Assembly: GCA_946538445.1 (NCBI GenBank)
Contig: CAMNGO010000007.1
Coordinates: forward strand, 1-25,607
Direction: 5' to 3'
Origin: an uncultured Lachnospiraceae bacterium
Lineage (GTDB): Bacteria; Bacillota; Clostridia; Lachnospirales; Lachnospiraceae
DNA: 25,607 bases
This document shows positions 16,241-23,473 of the stretch, one piece after another. The position numbers were made by a program, and so were the translations under genes. Position 1 is the first letter of the stretch. Every line of letters starts with the position of its first letter. Below the pieces are notes generated by a model that was not told where the DNA came from, ran no database searches, and was given only the letters and a program-made list of their open reading frames with translations.

Positions 16241-16614
16241 TGCCTGGGGGATAATGGTGAATACTCTTTTTCCATGGTTCCAGATTGCCTGCATCTCTGG
16301 GGTGATGCCATGGGTTAATACTGCATTCTCTTTTCCCATGGTCTAAGCTTGCCCATATCTCCGGGTTGGTGCCATGGTTTAATACTGTATTCTCTTTTCC
16401 TATGGTCTCAGCTTGCCAGCATTTCCGGGGTGATGCCATGGGTTAATACTGTATTCTCTTTTCCCATGGTCTAAGTTCGCTGATCTCCCCTAATCAATGC
16501 CATGGGGTTTCACTGCATTCTCTTTTTCCACGGTTCCAGCTTGCCGGTATCTCCTGTTTGATGCCATGGTTTACTGGTACATTATCGCGCCCCATGGTTT
16601 TCGTTCGCTATCCC
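16241..16614. repeat. Non-coding tandem array, six units of 64 bp
   Basis: Six diverged copies of a roughly 64-bp unit fill the space between the deoD and ahcY terminators. GCCATGG begins at 16307, 16371, 16435, 16499 and 16563, exactly 64 bp apart; a degenerate first unit begins near 16242. Each unit has two CCATGG-like sites 28 bp apart, with 36 bp to the next unit. In several units they extend to CCATGGG and CCCATGG, so each could fold as a hairpin. The period is not a multiple of three and no frame stays open through all units, so it is not coding. Unit length and the absence of unique spacers of constant repeats exclude a CRISPR array. Confidence 0.85.
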
Positions 16615-16648
16615 CCCAAAAAAAGAATGGGGCCAAGCCCCATTCTTT
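16615..16648 (-). terminator. ahcY terminator overlapping its stop codon
   Basis: Arms 16622-16633 and 16637-16648 form a 12-bp stem with a CAA/TTG three-base loop, followed on the minus strand by seven T (16615-16621). The ahcY stop codon (16648-16650) shares a base with the stem, so the terminator starts inside the stop codon. Confidence 0.92.
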
Positions 16649-17895
16649 CAATCTACTGCCCAGCCTGATAAGTAGGCTTTTTGTTCTTCAGTGAGTTCAT
16701 CGATAGAGAGGTTCATGGCGGCTAATTTGTATCTGCCGATGACGTCATCGATGGAGTCGGGGACCTGATAAACTTTGGTTTCCAGCCGGTCTCTGTGGTC
16801 TGCCAGCCATTTGAGGCTTAATGCCTGGACAGCAAAGGACATATCCATGATTTCTGCCGGGTGGCCCATTCCGCAGGCCAGGTTCACTAATCTGCCTTCT
16901 CCAAGGACATTTAAGGTCTTTCCATTTTCCAGTGTATATCCCATGATATTATGGCGCTGTACTTTGGAATCGACAGCGATCTCCTTTAATCTTGCCACAT
17001 CAATCTCACAGTCAAAGTGTCCTGCATTGCAGAGAATGGCATTGTCTTTCATTTCCCTGAAATGTCTTTCTACGATGACGTCCTTACATCCTGTCACAGT
17101 GACAAAGAAGTCGCCCAGTTTGGCTGCTTCATCCATCTTCATGATCCGGAAACCGTCCATGGTTGCGTCCAAAGCTTTAAAAGGATCGATCTCGGTAACG
17201 ATAACGTTCGCTCCCATGCCTTTCGCCCTCATGGCGACTCCTTTACCGCACCAGCCATAACCGGCTACTACTACTGTCTTGCCGGCAACAATCAGGTTTG
17301 TGGTATCCATGATGGCAGTCCAGACGGACTGACCGGTTCCGTATTTATTATCATAATAGTGCTTTGCTTTGGCGTCGTTTACCGCCATCATAGGACAGGG
17401 CAGAACTCCTTCCCTCTCCCGGGCTTTCAGACGGATGATGCCGGTGGTGGTCTCTTCACAGCCGCCGATCAGGTTATCTGCATATTCTGCACATCTTCCA
17501 CCCAGCAAGTTAATCAGGTCACCGCCGTCATCCACGATGAGATGTGGGTGGCACTTAAGGGTTTCCGCCAGCAGATCTTCGTATTCCTGAGCGTCCACCC
17601 CGTACTTACCGAAGGTTTCCACTCCCAGCTGGGATACAGCTGCCGCCACATCATCCTGGGTGGACAGCGGGTTACAGCCCGTAAGGAAGACTTCCGCTCC
17701 GCCCTTTTTGAGCACCAGTCCAAGGTTGGAGGTCTTGGCTTCCAGATGGACGGAAACGGCGATTCTCAGCCCCTTGAAAGGCTGCTCTTTCTCAAATTGT
17801 TTCTCGATTTCGGTCAGGGCCGGCATGTGGGACCGTACCCACTGAATCTTGGTCATCCCGGCCGGCGCCAGAGAAGCATCTTTTATAATACTCAT
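16648..17895 (-). CDS. ahcY: Adenosylhomocysteinase-like hydrolase, possibly S-inosylhomocysteine hydrolase
   Basis: A 415-residue NAD-dependent hydrolase that splits S-adenosylhomocysteine, or its deaminated form, into nucleoside and homocysteine. Conserved residues (human numbering from memory) are His55 in VSVHLEAKT, the Asp131 region VDDGGDL, Glu156 in EETTTG, the Lys186/Asp190 region NDAKAKHYYDN, the NAD loop GYGWCGKG, His301 in CNAGHFD and His353 in GMGHP. Human Thr57 and Glu59, which touch adenine, are replaced here by Glu52 and Lys54. It is a short, archaeal/Thermotoga-type form and lacks the human C-terminal KPDHYRY. AGGAGA precedes the ATG. The upstream neighbour on the same strand is an MtaD-like deaminase, 104 bp away. 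Substrate preference is inferred. Confidence 0.93.
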   Translation of the reverse strand: MSIIKDASLAPAGMTKIQWVRSHMPALTEIEKQFEKEQPFKGLRIAVSVHLEAKTSNLGLVLKKGGAEVFLTGCNPLSTQDDVAAAVSQLGVETFGKYGVDAQEYEDLLAETLKCHPHLIVDDGGDLINLLGGRCAEYADNLIGGCEETTTGIIRLKAREREGVLPCPMMAVNDAKAKHYYDNKYGTGQSVWTAIMDTTNLIVAGKTVVVAGYGWCGKGVAMRAKGMGANVIVTEIDPFKALDATMDGFRIMKMDEAAKLGDFFVTVTGCKDVIVERHFREMKDNAILCNAGHFDCEIDVARLKEIAVDSKVQRHNIMGYTLENGKTLNVLGEGRLVNLACGMGHPAEIMDMSFAVQALSLKWLADHRDRLETKVYQVPDSIDDVIGRYKLAAMNLSIDELTEEQKAYLSGWAVD

Positions 17896-17915
17896 CTTTA
17901 TTTCTCCTTTATGTG

Positions 17916-17990
17916 TATGGGGGGTCTGACCCCATTGTATGGATAGGGGGGGCTGACCCCATTGTATCCGTAGGGGGTCTGACCCCCTAC
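17916..17990. repeat. Three GGGGTC-GACCCC palindromic repeats between mtaD-like gene and ahcY
   Basis: Three copies of a GGGGTCTGACCCC-type core lie head to tail at about 17919-17933, 17945-17960 and 17970-17990. The first two share the flank GACCCCATTGTAT. The third is a 10-bp perfect inverted repeat around one base (17970-17979 with 17981-17990). The second copy has lost one base of the core. The same core forms the murG hairpin at 4472-4520. The group lies in the leader of ahcY and could attenuate read-through from the deaminase gene. Confidence 0.85.
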
Positions 17991-17999
17991 AGGTGATCC

Positions 18000-19274
18000 C
18001 TACAGGTTTTTGTCTACGATCTTGCCGACCTCATAATACACTCTTTCCTGATCGATGGTCAAGAGCTGGCGGTCCCGCATGACGAACTTGCCGTTTATCA
18101 TTACGGATTCTACCTCTGAGCCGTTGGCTGAGTAGCATAGAGCAGAGAGGATATTATTGTTGGGGAAGAGAGAGGGTGCGTCCAGATCCAGGAAGATCAG
18201 GTCGGCGGCAGCCCCTTCCCGAACGATGCCGATGTCGGGGTTATGCAGTGCTACTGATCCGTTATAAGTAGCGGCTTTCACGATGTAGTCCGAGGGGATG
18301 GCCAGGCAGTCTCTGGTGCAGGCTTTGTGCATCAGGGATAAGAGTCCCATCTCCCGGAACATGTTCAGGGTATTGTTGCTTGCGGCCCCGTCAGTCCCGA
18401 CACAGGCATTGATTCCCATATCTTTTATCTGACTTAAGGGAGCGATGCCATTTCCCAGTTTGGCATTGCTTGCCACGTTGGTGACGATGGTTGCCCCGGC
18501 ATGATGAATGAGATCCAGATCGTCACCCTGCATCTGCACGCAGTGGGCCAGGATGGTATTCTCATCCAGGAAACCGAGATCATTCAGGTACTGTACCGGT
18601 GTTTTTCCGTGATTTTGCAGGCAGTCATTCAGCTCTGTCATACTCTCGGACAGATGAATCTGCTTGAGCATCTTGTGCTCGGCTGCAGCCTCAGCCACCT
18701 GTCTTAATAATTTTTCGGAGCAGGTATAAATGGCGTGGGGGGATAAAAGGAATTGTAAGGTATCCGACTCAAACTCTTCCTTTTCCTCCAGGGCCTGTTT
18801 GTATCTGCTGTAGCCGTCTTTGTAAAGGTCCTCCCCCACCAGACCTCTACCGATGTAAGCACGGATCCCTGCTTCCCTGGCCGCCTGAGTCACCTGGCGG
18901 TGGTACATATGCATATCGGTAAAGCAGGTGGTTCCGGTGCGGATCATCTCCAGTATGCCCAGCATGGAAGTCCAATAGGCAGCCTCGATGGGGAGGTTAT
19001 CCTCCACAGGCATCACCCGTTGGAAGAGCCATTCCTGGAAGGGAACATCGTCTGCATAATTCCGCATCATGGTCATATAAGAGTGGGTGTGCATGTTGAT
19101 GAGGCCGGGCATGATCAGCTTCCTGCCGGCATCGATCACTTCATGCTCCTCCCCTTGTGCAAAGGGAGCAAATGTAATTCTACCCTCTTTTATGTAGAGG
19201 GTTTTCTCCTCGGTGATCATGGCTTCCCCGTTGTAAGTGAGGATAATGCCATTGATTATCTTATAGTTCTTCAT
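18000..19274 (-). CDS. mtaD: MtaD-like MTA/SAH deaminase (amidohydrolase)
   Basis: A 424-residue metal-dependent amidohydrolase of the SAH/MTA/5'-deoxyadenosine deaminase group, converting the adenine moiety to hypoxanthine. Metal ligand motifs are MHTHSY, the middle HLSES, LAHCVQ and GTDGAASNN. The N-terminal beta-sandwich and PGLINMHTHS are typical. The frame opens at 19322, but the ATG at 19274 has AGGAGG upstream and was chosen. The gene is upstream of ahcY on the same strand and has a good promoter about 80 bp before the start. MtaD-like enzymes have relaxed substrate range, so guanine or other deaminase activities cannot be excluded by sequence, but the gene context supports adenosyl compounds. 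Confidence 0.88.
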   Translation of the reverse strand: MKNYKIINGIILTYNGEAMITEEKTLYIKEGRITFAPFAQGEEHEVIDAGRKLIMPGLINMHTHSYMTMMRNYADDVPFQEWLFQRVMPVEDNLPIEAAYWTSMLGILEMIRTGTTCFTDMHMYHRQVTQAAREAGIRAYIGRGLVGEDLYKDGYSRYKQALEEKEEFESDTLQFLLSPHAIYTCSEKLLRQVAEAAAEHKMLKQIHLSESMTELNDCLQNHGKTPVQYLNDLGFLDENTILAHCVQMQGDDLDLIHHAGATIVTNVASNAKLGNGIAPLSQIKDMGINACVGTDGAASNNTLNMFREMGLLSLMHKACTRDCLAIPSDYIVKAATYNGSVALHNPDIGIVREGAAADLIFLDLDAPSLFPNNNILSALCYSANGSEVESVMINGKFVMRDRQLLTIDQERVYYEVGKIVDKNL

Positions 19275-19353
19275 AGTTCCTCCTGTGATCACACTCGTAA
19301 TGAGCATATAGATAACGAGCATATAAATAATCGGTCAAAATCGAATTCACTCT

Positions 19354-19383
19354 ATATTAGCCTTATTCTTCCCTCCTTGTCAA
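19354..19383 (-). promoter_or_regulatory. Promoter of the mtaD-ahcY pair
   Basis: On the minus strand, -35 TTGACA (19378-19383), an 18-bp spacer and -10 TAATAT (19354-19359) lie about 80 bp before the deaminase start. The leader holds a short direct repeat GAGCATATA (about 19305-19325), but is too short and unstructured for a recognisable SAM or SAH riboswitch. Confidence 0.65.
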
Positions 19384-19467
19384 CAGAGCACTCCCCTCAA
19401 ACTTCCCCAGAATGGAAAAGTTTTTTCTTAATAGAAATGGTATGATTCAAACATACAGGAAATATCG

Positions 19468-19485
19468 TCAACGTTTCTACGTTGA
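19468..19485. promoter_or_regulatory. Short dyad upstream of the GyrI-like gene
   Basis: TCAACGT (19468-19474) and ACGTTGA (19479-19485) form a 7-bp inverted repeat with a TTCT loop in the leader of the stand-alone GyrI-like gene. It is about 25 bp downstream of a possible -10 TATGAT (19441-19446). It could be an operator or a small hairpin. Confidence 0.35.
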
Positions 19486-19543
19486 TTCACTCACAAAGAG
19501 CTCATAGTTATTTTATTCATTTATTCTGAGGAGGAGAATGATC

Positions 19544-20020
19544 ATGAAAGTTGCTATTATCCAGAAAGAGGGTCTCCGGGCACTCGGTTACAAGATCGCT
19601 GCAGAGTATCAGATGGACACCGCAAAAAATGCTGCTTACTGGGCAAATGTAGATTTTTCTGCTTATCCTGCTTATCCGGCCGGTTTGGTTGATCAGGCTG
19701 AGATTGCCACCTGGTATCATCCGGAGGATTCCCAGGAGCCATTGGCATATTATTTCGGAACCGTTACCGATTATGAGGGAGTACCGGAAGGATTTGTGGA
19801 ATTCAAGATCCCGGCGGCAGAATTTGCTGTATTTACCGCTTCCGAAACCGCAGATACCGATTCCAAAGAAGTGACTGCCAAGAAGGTTGCCGACACATGG
19901 GCTGCCATCTATGCAGAATGGCTTCCTGCCAACCCGGAATATAAGACAGACCCTACCAAGATGTACTATGAATTATACACCGGCGGAAAGGCTGAGATCT
20001 GTATTCCTATCAAAAAATAA
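19544..20020 (+). CDS. Stand-alone GyrI-like small-molecule-binding protein
   Basis: A 158-residue protein consisting only of a GyrI-like effector domain, with no HTH. It is clearly paralogous to the effector half of the AraC-type gene 200 bp downstream: compare ALGYKI/AYGYVI, WANVDF/WSNVNF, AEIATW/AEISTW, YYFG/YFFG, EGF/EGF and the ends KAEICIPIKK/EIEICVPVRL. GyrI-like domains bind amphipathic ligands, and some free-standing ones hydrolyse or sequester toxic compounds; which applies here is unknown. The ATG at 19544 is nine bases from AGGAGG, whereas the upstream ATG at 19538 is only three bases away, so the later start was chosen. A terminator follows. Confidence 0.85.
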   Translation: MKVAIIQKEGLRALGYKIAAEYQMDTAKNAAYWANVDFSAYPAYPAGLVDQAEIATWYHPEDSQEPLAYYFGTVTDYEGVPEGFVEFKIPAAEFAVFTASETADTDSKEVTAKKVADTWAAIYAEWLPANPEYKTDPTKMYYELYTGGKAEICIPIKK

Positions 20021-20074
20021 GAAAATGTTCTTTTTTTCATAAGGTTACTTCCTTTAGTTAGTAATCACGGAAAG

Positions 20075-20116
20075 GAGCAGGGGGCCGCTGACAGCCCCTG
20101 CTCTTTTCTGCTTTTT
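20075..20116 (+). terminator. Terminator of the GyrI-like gene
   Basis: GAGCAGGGG (20075-20083) pairs with CCCCTGCTC (20095-20103) around an 11-base loop. TTTT and, after a short gap, TTTTTT follow. Confidence 0.88.
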
Positions 20117-20216
20117 TACTCTTTGCAATTGACAATTTTGTAATGTTATTCACAGAAAAAAATGATATTCTATCTGTAGCACTTAAAGAGACCATCCCTT
20201 TCGGAGGGGCTGCCCT

Positions 20217-21008
20217 ATGAATTACAAAAAAATGATCGATGAATGCACAACCTATATGAAGGAACATATCTCCCAGGAGATTTCTGCCGAAGAGCTGGCC
20301 GCTTTATGCGGGTATTCTCTCTACCATCTGTCCAGTGTCTTCCGTGCCTGTTTCGGCTGTTCCATCGGCCGTTACATCCAGGAGGAGAAAATGAGGGAAG
20401 CCGCCAGGAGGCTTCGGCAGGGTCAGAAGATTACTGAGGTGGCCTATGATACCGGTTTTGACACCGGCTCCGGCTTTACCAGGGCCTTTCGCCGGCAGTT
20501 CGGAGTCCCTCCAAGAGAATACCGGTCTCTTACCCTCCAGCCGGAATTTGTGAAACGGTCAGAATTGCGGGCCTATGGCTATGTGATTCCTGTGGAGGAG
20601 GGACATTCCCAGGCAGGCCAGGCAGCTTTCTGGTCCAATGTCAATTTCAAAGACCTCCCTTCCTACCCGGAAAACGCTTCCGATTATGCGGAGATCAGCA
20701 CCTGGATCAACCCGGATGCCAGAACCGGAAAGATGGAGTATTTCTTCGGCTATATCACCAGTGACCCCAGTCCTGCAGAAGGCTTCCAGCCTCTTACTCT
20801 GGCCGGGGGAGATTATGCCATATTCCGCCTGGAATATCTGGATGAAGGGATTTCTAAGGAACTCCTTCTTCAGATACAGACCGTCTGGCATTATATCTTT
20901 GAAGAATGGTTTGCTTCCCATCCCCAGGTTGATTTCGATGACAGCAGACTCTGCTTCGAGAAATACGGGCAAAAGGAGATTGAAATCTGTGTGCCGGTCC
21001 GCCTTTAA
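20217..21008 (+). CDS. AraC-family regulator with C-terminal GyrI-like effector domain
   Basis: A 263-residue transcription factor with an N-terminal AraC-type double HTH (about 5-105), with ISAEELAALCGYSLYHLSSVF as first helix pair and ITEVAYDTGFDTGSGFTRAF as second, followed by a GyrI-like ligand domain (about 110-263). This is the single-copy form of the architecture duplicated in the 580-residue regulator at 12666-14408. GGAGG precedes the ATG. It probably controls the adjacent GyrI-like gene, which shares its ligand fold; that is inferred from position and similarity. TTGCAA and TTGACA boxes occur upstream (20123-20134), but no -10 at correct spacing was found. Confidence 0.92.
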   Translation: MNYKKMIDECTTYMKEHISQEISAEELAALCGYSLYHLSSVFRACFGCSIGRYIQEEKMREAARRLRQGQKITEVAYDTGFDTGSGFTRAFRRQFGVPPREYRSLTLQPEFVKRSELRAYGYVIPVEEGHSQAGQAAFWSNVNFKDLPSYPENASDYAEISTWINPDARTGKMEYFFGYITSDPSPAEGFQPLTLAGGDYAIFRLEYLDEGISKELLLQIQTVWHYIFEEWFASHPQVDFDDSRLCFEKYGQKEIEICVPVRL

Positions 21009-21025
21009 GAAAGAACCGGGAAAAT

Positions 21026-21055
21026 AAAACCTGCAGGATCATTCCTGCAGGTTTT
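21026..21055. terminator. Bidirectional terminator between convergent genes
   Basis: A perfect 13-bp stem (21026-21038 with 21043-21055) has a four-base loop. It is flanked by T/A runs on both sides, so it can stop the AraC-GyrI transcript from the left and the PHP operon from the right. Confidence 0.92.
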
Positions 21056-21076
21056 CGCATGTTTATCATAATGTAA

Positions 21077-21775
21077 TTATATTAATCCATGTTTCCTGAG
21101 CATCTCCTCGATCCTGGGGTCCAGGTGTCTCTCAGGTTCCGCGATGTCCCACAGATAATGGGCATCGGAATTATGAAGCCAGGGTTTCCCCACCAGGCAG
21201 GGATTTGACTCCATGAATTCATCATAGAGGCCAAGATGGTAAAATTCATAGAAGGGAAACTCTACATCCTCAGGAACACCACCCATGATGGCCACCAGGC
21301 TGTTGGAACTCCGGTCTATGTGGGAGGGAAAGAAGATCCCTCCAAACCTGGCCATAAGCTCCGGCAATTCGGAGTAGGATACTCCGCTGGCAGTGATGAG
21401 AAGGGTATCCATCTTTCCGATGGGCTCGTCATTCTCATTCACAATGATCTGATCACCGAAGATCTCCGGCTTGTTCTTCACCGGCGGCATGGTGGAAAAC
21501 ACGTAGGCATCAAAGTCCATGGCCTGTTCCAATGTGGGAAAGAGGCAGACTGCATGAATCTCCTCCGAAGTGTTGATCTCCATCCCGGGAATCGCACGAA
21601 TCCCGACATTTCTGGCCGCCTCCATAAAAGCCGGGCAGTTTCTGGAACTGTTGTGATCGGTAAGAGCAATCACATCAAGCTCCTTAAGCATAGCCATATT
21701 TACGATGTTATTCACGGTCATCTCATTATCCCCACAGGGAGAGAGACAGGAATGGATGTGAAGATCGTAGGTCAT
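21077..21775 (-). CDS. PHP-domain phosphoesterase
   Basis: A 232-residue protein of the PHP superfamily with the metal-binding blocks DLHIHSCLSPC, ALTDHNSS, PGMEINTSEEIHAV, PSHID and NSDAHYL. PHP enzymes hydrolyse phosphate esters (nucleotides, histidinol phosphate, DNA 3' ends); the substrate here is not known. The frame opens at 21799, but the ATG at 21775 with AAGGAG seven bases upstream starts exactly before YDLHIHS. It is the last gene of the DRTGG-hydrogenase operon, 10 bases after the second DRTGG gene. In this setting it may act on a signalling nucleotide, which is inference. Confidence 0.88.
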   Translation of the reverse strand: MTYDLHIHSCLSPCGDNEMTVNNIVNMAMLKELDVIALTDHNSSRNCPAFMEAARNVGIRAIPGMEINTSEEIHAVCLFPTLEQAMDFDAYVFSTMPPVKNKPEIFGDQIIVNENDEPIGKMDTLLITASGVSYSELPELMARFGGIFFPSHIDRSSNSLVAIMGGVPEDVEFPFYEFYHLGLYDEFMESNPCLVGKPWLHNSDAHYLWDIAEPERHLDPRIEEMLRKHGLI

Positions 21776-21785
21776 GTGAGTCTCC

Positions 21786-22115
21786 TTAAATCGTGTCAAA
21801 TATCATTTTCCCGGTTTCAAAAGCGGGCACTCCGGAACAAAGTATGGCAATATCCTCCTGCCTGGCCTTTTTCATCATCTCAGCGTCCGGCCTTACACCA
21901 TCGCACAGCACGATACAGGCGACGTCCGCAAGAGAAGCAACCGCCACGGAATTCATGTTCCCCATAACAGTGATCCAGGCGCAGTCCTCCGGCGCCCGTC
22001 CCATGGCAAAGCTTAGCAGATCACAACAATAAACTCCACTGATGTCCCGGTCAAGGGCTTCCTCACCGGCAACGATTTCAAAACCGCATTTCTCGGCTGT
22101 ATCTCTAACGTTCAT
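21786..22115 (-). CDS. DRTGG-domain protein (second copy)
   Basis: A 109-residue protein that is nearly all DRTGG domain, a small alpha/beta fold also present in PTA and CBS-DRTGG proteins and thought to bind regulatory ligands. The signature region here reads LDRDISGVYCCDLLSFAMGRAPEDCAWITVMGN. It is paralogous to the first gene of the same operon and lies 12 bases after the hydrogenase-like gene. No catalytic motif is visible. Function is unknown; a sensor or adaptor role is suggested by its fixed partnership with the RsbW-like ATPase and iron-sulfur protein. Confidence 0.85.
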   Translation of the reverse strand: MNVRDTAEKCGFEIVAGEEALDRDISGVYCCDLLSFAMGRAPEDCAWITVMGNMNSVAVASLADVACIVLCDGVRPDAEMMKKARQEDIAILCSGVPAFETGKMIFDTI

Positions 22116-22127
22116 CTGTTTTCTCCC

Positions 22128-23459
22128 TCACTTTGATCGGTCATCATTCTTCTTATCATCAATCGGTTTTCTTCCCATTCCTATCCCCGAAATCTTCGAG
22201 AGCAGGTCTGCGATATGCTGGACTTCATCCCTCAATACAAATACGCAGGCGTTTTCCGTGGAATAGCCTCGTACGATATCCTCCGCCAAAGTACGGCAGG
22301 AGGGGGATCCGCAGGATCCGCAGTTCAGGCCCGGCAGCTTGGAGGTAAGCCGTTCGACTTCTTCCATCATGGCGAAGGCTTTCTCCATATCCGGATCCAG
22401 CTCCATGACAGGCCGGTATTCCATCTCGGAACTCCACCTGTACTCATCCGGAACCAGATCATCCCGGATAATGTTTTTATAAGGCGGCAGATATTTTCTG
22501 ACAGATGTAAGTTTCACTCTGGAGATAAAAGGATTCTCCACAGTGAAAACACCTCCCACACAGCCTCCGGGGCAGGCATTGAGCTCCACGAACCGGATGT
22601 TGTTCAGTTTCTCGTCCTCCATCTCATTCAGGACCTTAATACAGTTCTCGATACCATCGGCAGCAAGGTAAGAATCGGTCAGCAGGGCCGCCCCTTCTCC
22701 TCCGGAAGATCCCCAGCTTACACCGACACGTCCGCTGTCGGATATGCCGCAGGTATCCTGAGCCTGATTCAGAACTCCTACCAGCCTGGTATATACATCC
22801 TTAATCGAAATAACTGCGTCTATATTACTTTTTTCAAGACCGATGGGCGAATATATACTGGATGCCTTCGCGGTACATGGAGAAATGAAAATCGTCCCTA
22901 TCTTATCCGCCGGAAGGCCGGTTTCTCTCATGGCTCTTTCCTTCGCGAGCTTCCCTGCAAGCTCCGCAGGGGTAAGCAGGGGAAGCAGATTACCGATCAG
23001 ATCCGGAAAACGGATCCGGATCAGCCTGGATATGGTAGGACAGGCAGAACTGATAATCGTCATGTCAGGATCAGAGCCTTTGAGGTATTTTCTTGTGGCA
23101 TCGGAGACAAGCTCCGCTGCCTGGGCCACTTCAAATACATCATCAAAACCAAGGATGCGCAGCCCTTCCACCACGATTTCAGGCCCTTCCAGGTTATTGA
23201 ACTGCGCATAAAGCGACGGCGCAGGCAGGGCAATCGTATATTCAAAATCATTAAGGACATCAAATCCCTGACACACGGCAATCTTTGCATGATGCGGACA
23301 TACCCTGATACATTCGCCACAGTCGATGCATAATGACGATATAATCCTGGCCTTCCCATTCTCAACCCTGATCGCGCTGGTGGGACACCTCTTGATGCAG
23401 TTGGTGCAACCAAGACATTTGTCCTTATCCAAAGTAACACTGTGTATAAAGTCAGCCAA
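22128..23459 (-). CDS. Sensory-type [FeFe]-hydrogenase-like iron-sulfur protein
   Basis: A 443-residue protein. The N-terminus has two [4Fe-4S] ferredoxin motifs (Cys15/18/21/25 and 44/47/50/54). The H-cluster domain follows with L1 SSACP (Cys140), L2 SPCTAK (Cys195) and L3 NACPGGCVGG (Cys296 and 300), so all four H-cluster ligands are kept. In L1, the proton-relay Cys of catalytic hydrogenases is Ala139. A C-terminal [4Fe-4S] motif has Cys380, 383, 388 and 405. This matches group C/D sensory hydrogenases rather than the main catalytic HydA. No PAS domain is fused. Translation starts at TTG with GAGGTG six bases upstream. It lies 14 bases after the RsbW-like gene, and probably reports H2 or redox state. 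Confidence 0.92.
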   Translation of the reverse strand: MADFIHSVTLDKDKCLGCTNCIKRCPTSAIRVENGKARIISSLCIDCGECIRVCPHHAKIAVCQGFDVLNDFEYTIALPAPSLYAQFNNLEGPEIVVEGLRILGFDDVFEVAQAAELVSDATRKYLKGSDPDMTIISSACPTISRLIRIRFPDLIGNLLPLLTPAELAGKLAKERAMRETGLPADKIGTIFISPCTAKASSIYSPIGLEKSNIDAVISIKDVYTRLVGVLNQAQDTCGISDSGRVGVSWGSSGGEGAALLTDSYLAADGIENCIKVLNEMEDEKLNNIRFVELNACPGGCVGGVFTVENPFISRVKLTSVRKYLPPYKNIIRDDLVPDEYRWSSEMEYRPVMELDPDMEKAFAMMEEVERLTSKLPGLNCGSCGSPSCRTLAEDIVRGYSTENACVFVLRDEVQHIADLLSKISGIGMGRKPIDDKKNDDRSK

Positions 23460-23473
23460 AACGACACCTCATT

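Noticed and set aside
16191..16439. Reading frame on the minus strand across part of the 64-bp array
   Set aside because: The period is not a multiple of three, so the repeats shift frame, there is no ribosome binding site, and the frame crosses the deoD terminator.
16241..16614. CRISPR array
   Set aside because: The whole 64-bp unit is similar between copies, with no unique spacers between identical repeats, and no cas gene is nearby.
22215..23333. Plus-strand reading frame of 372 codons
   Set aside because: It is antisense to the sensory hydrogenase-like gene, whose cysteine motifs are unmistakable, and it has no recognisable protein features.
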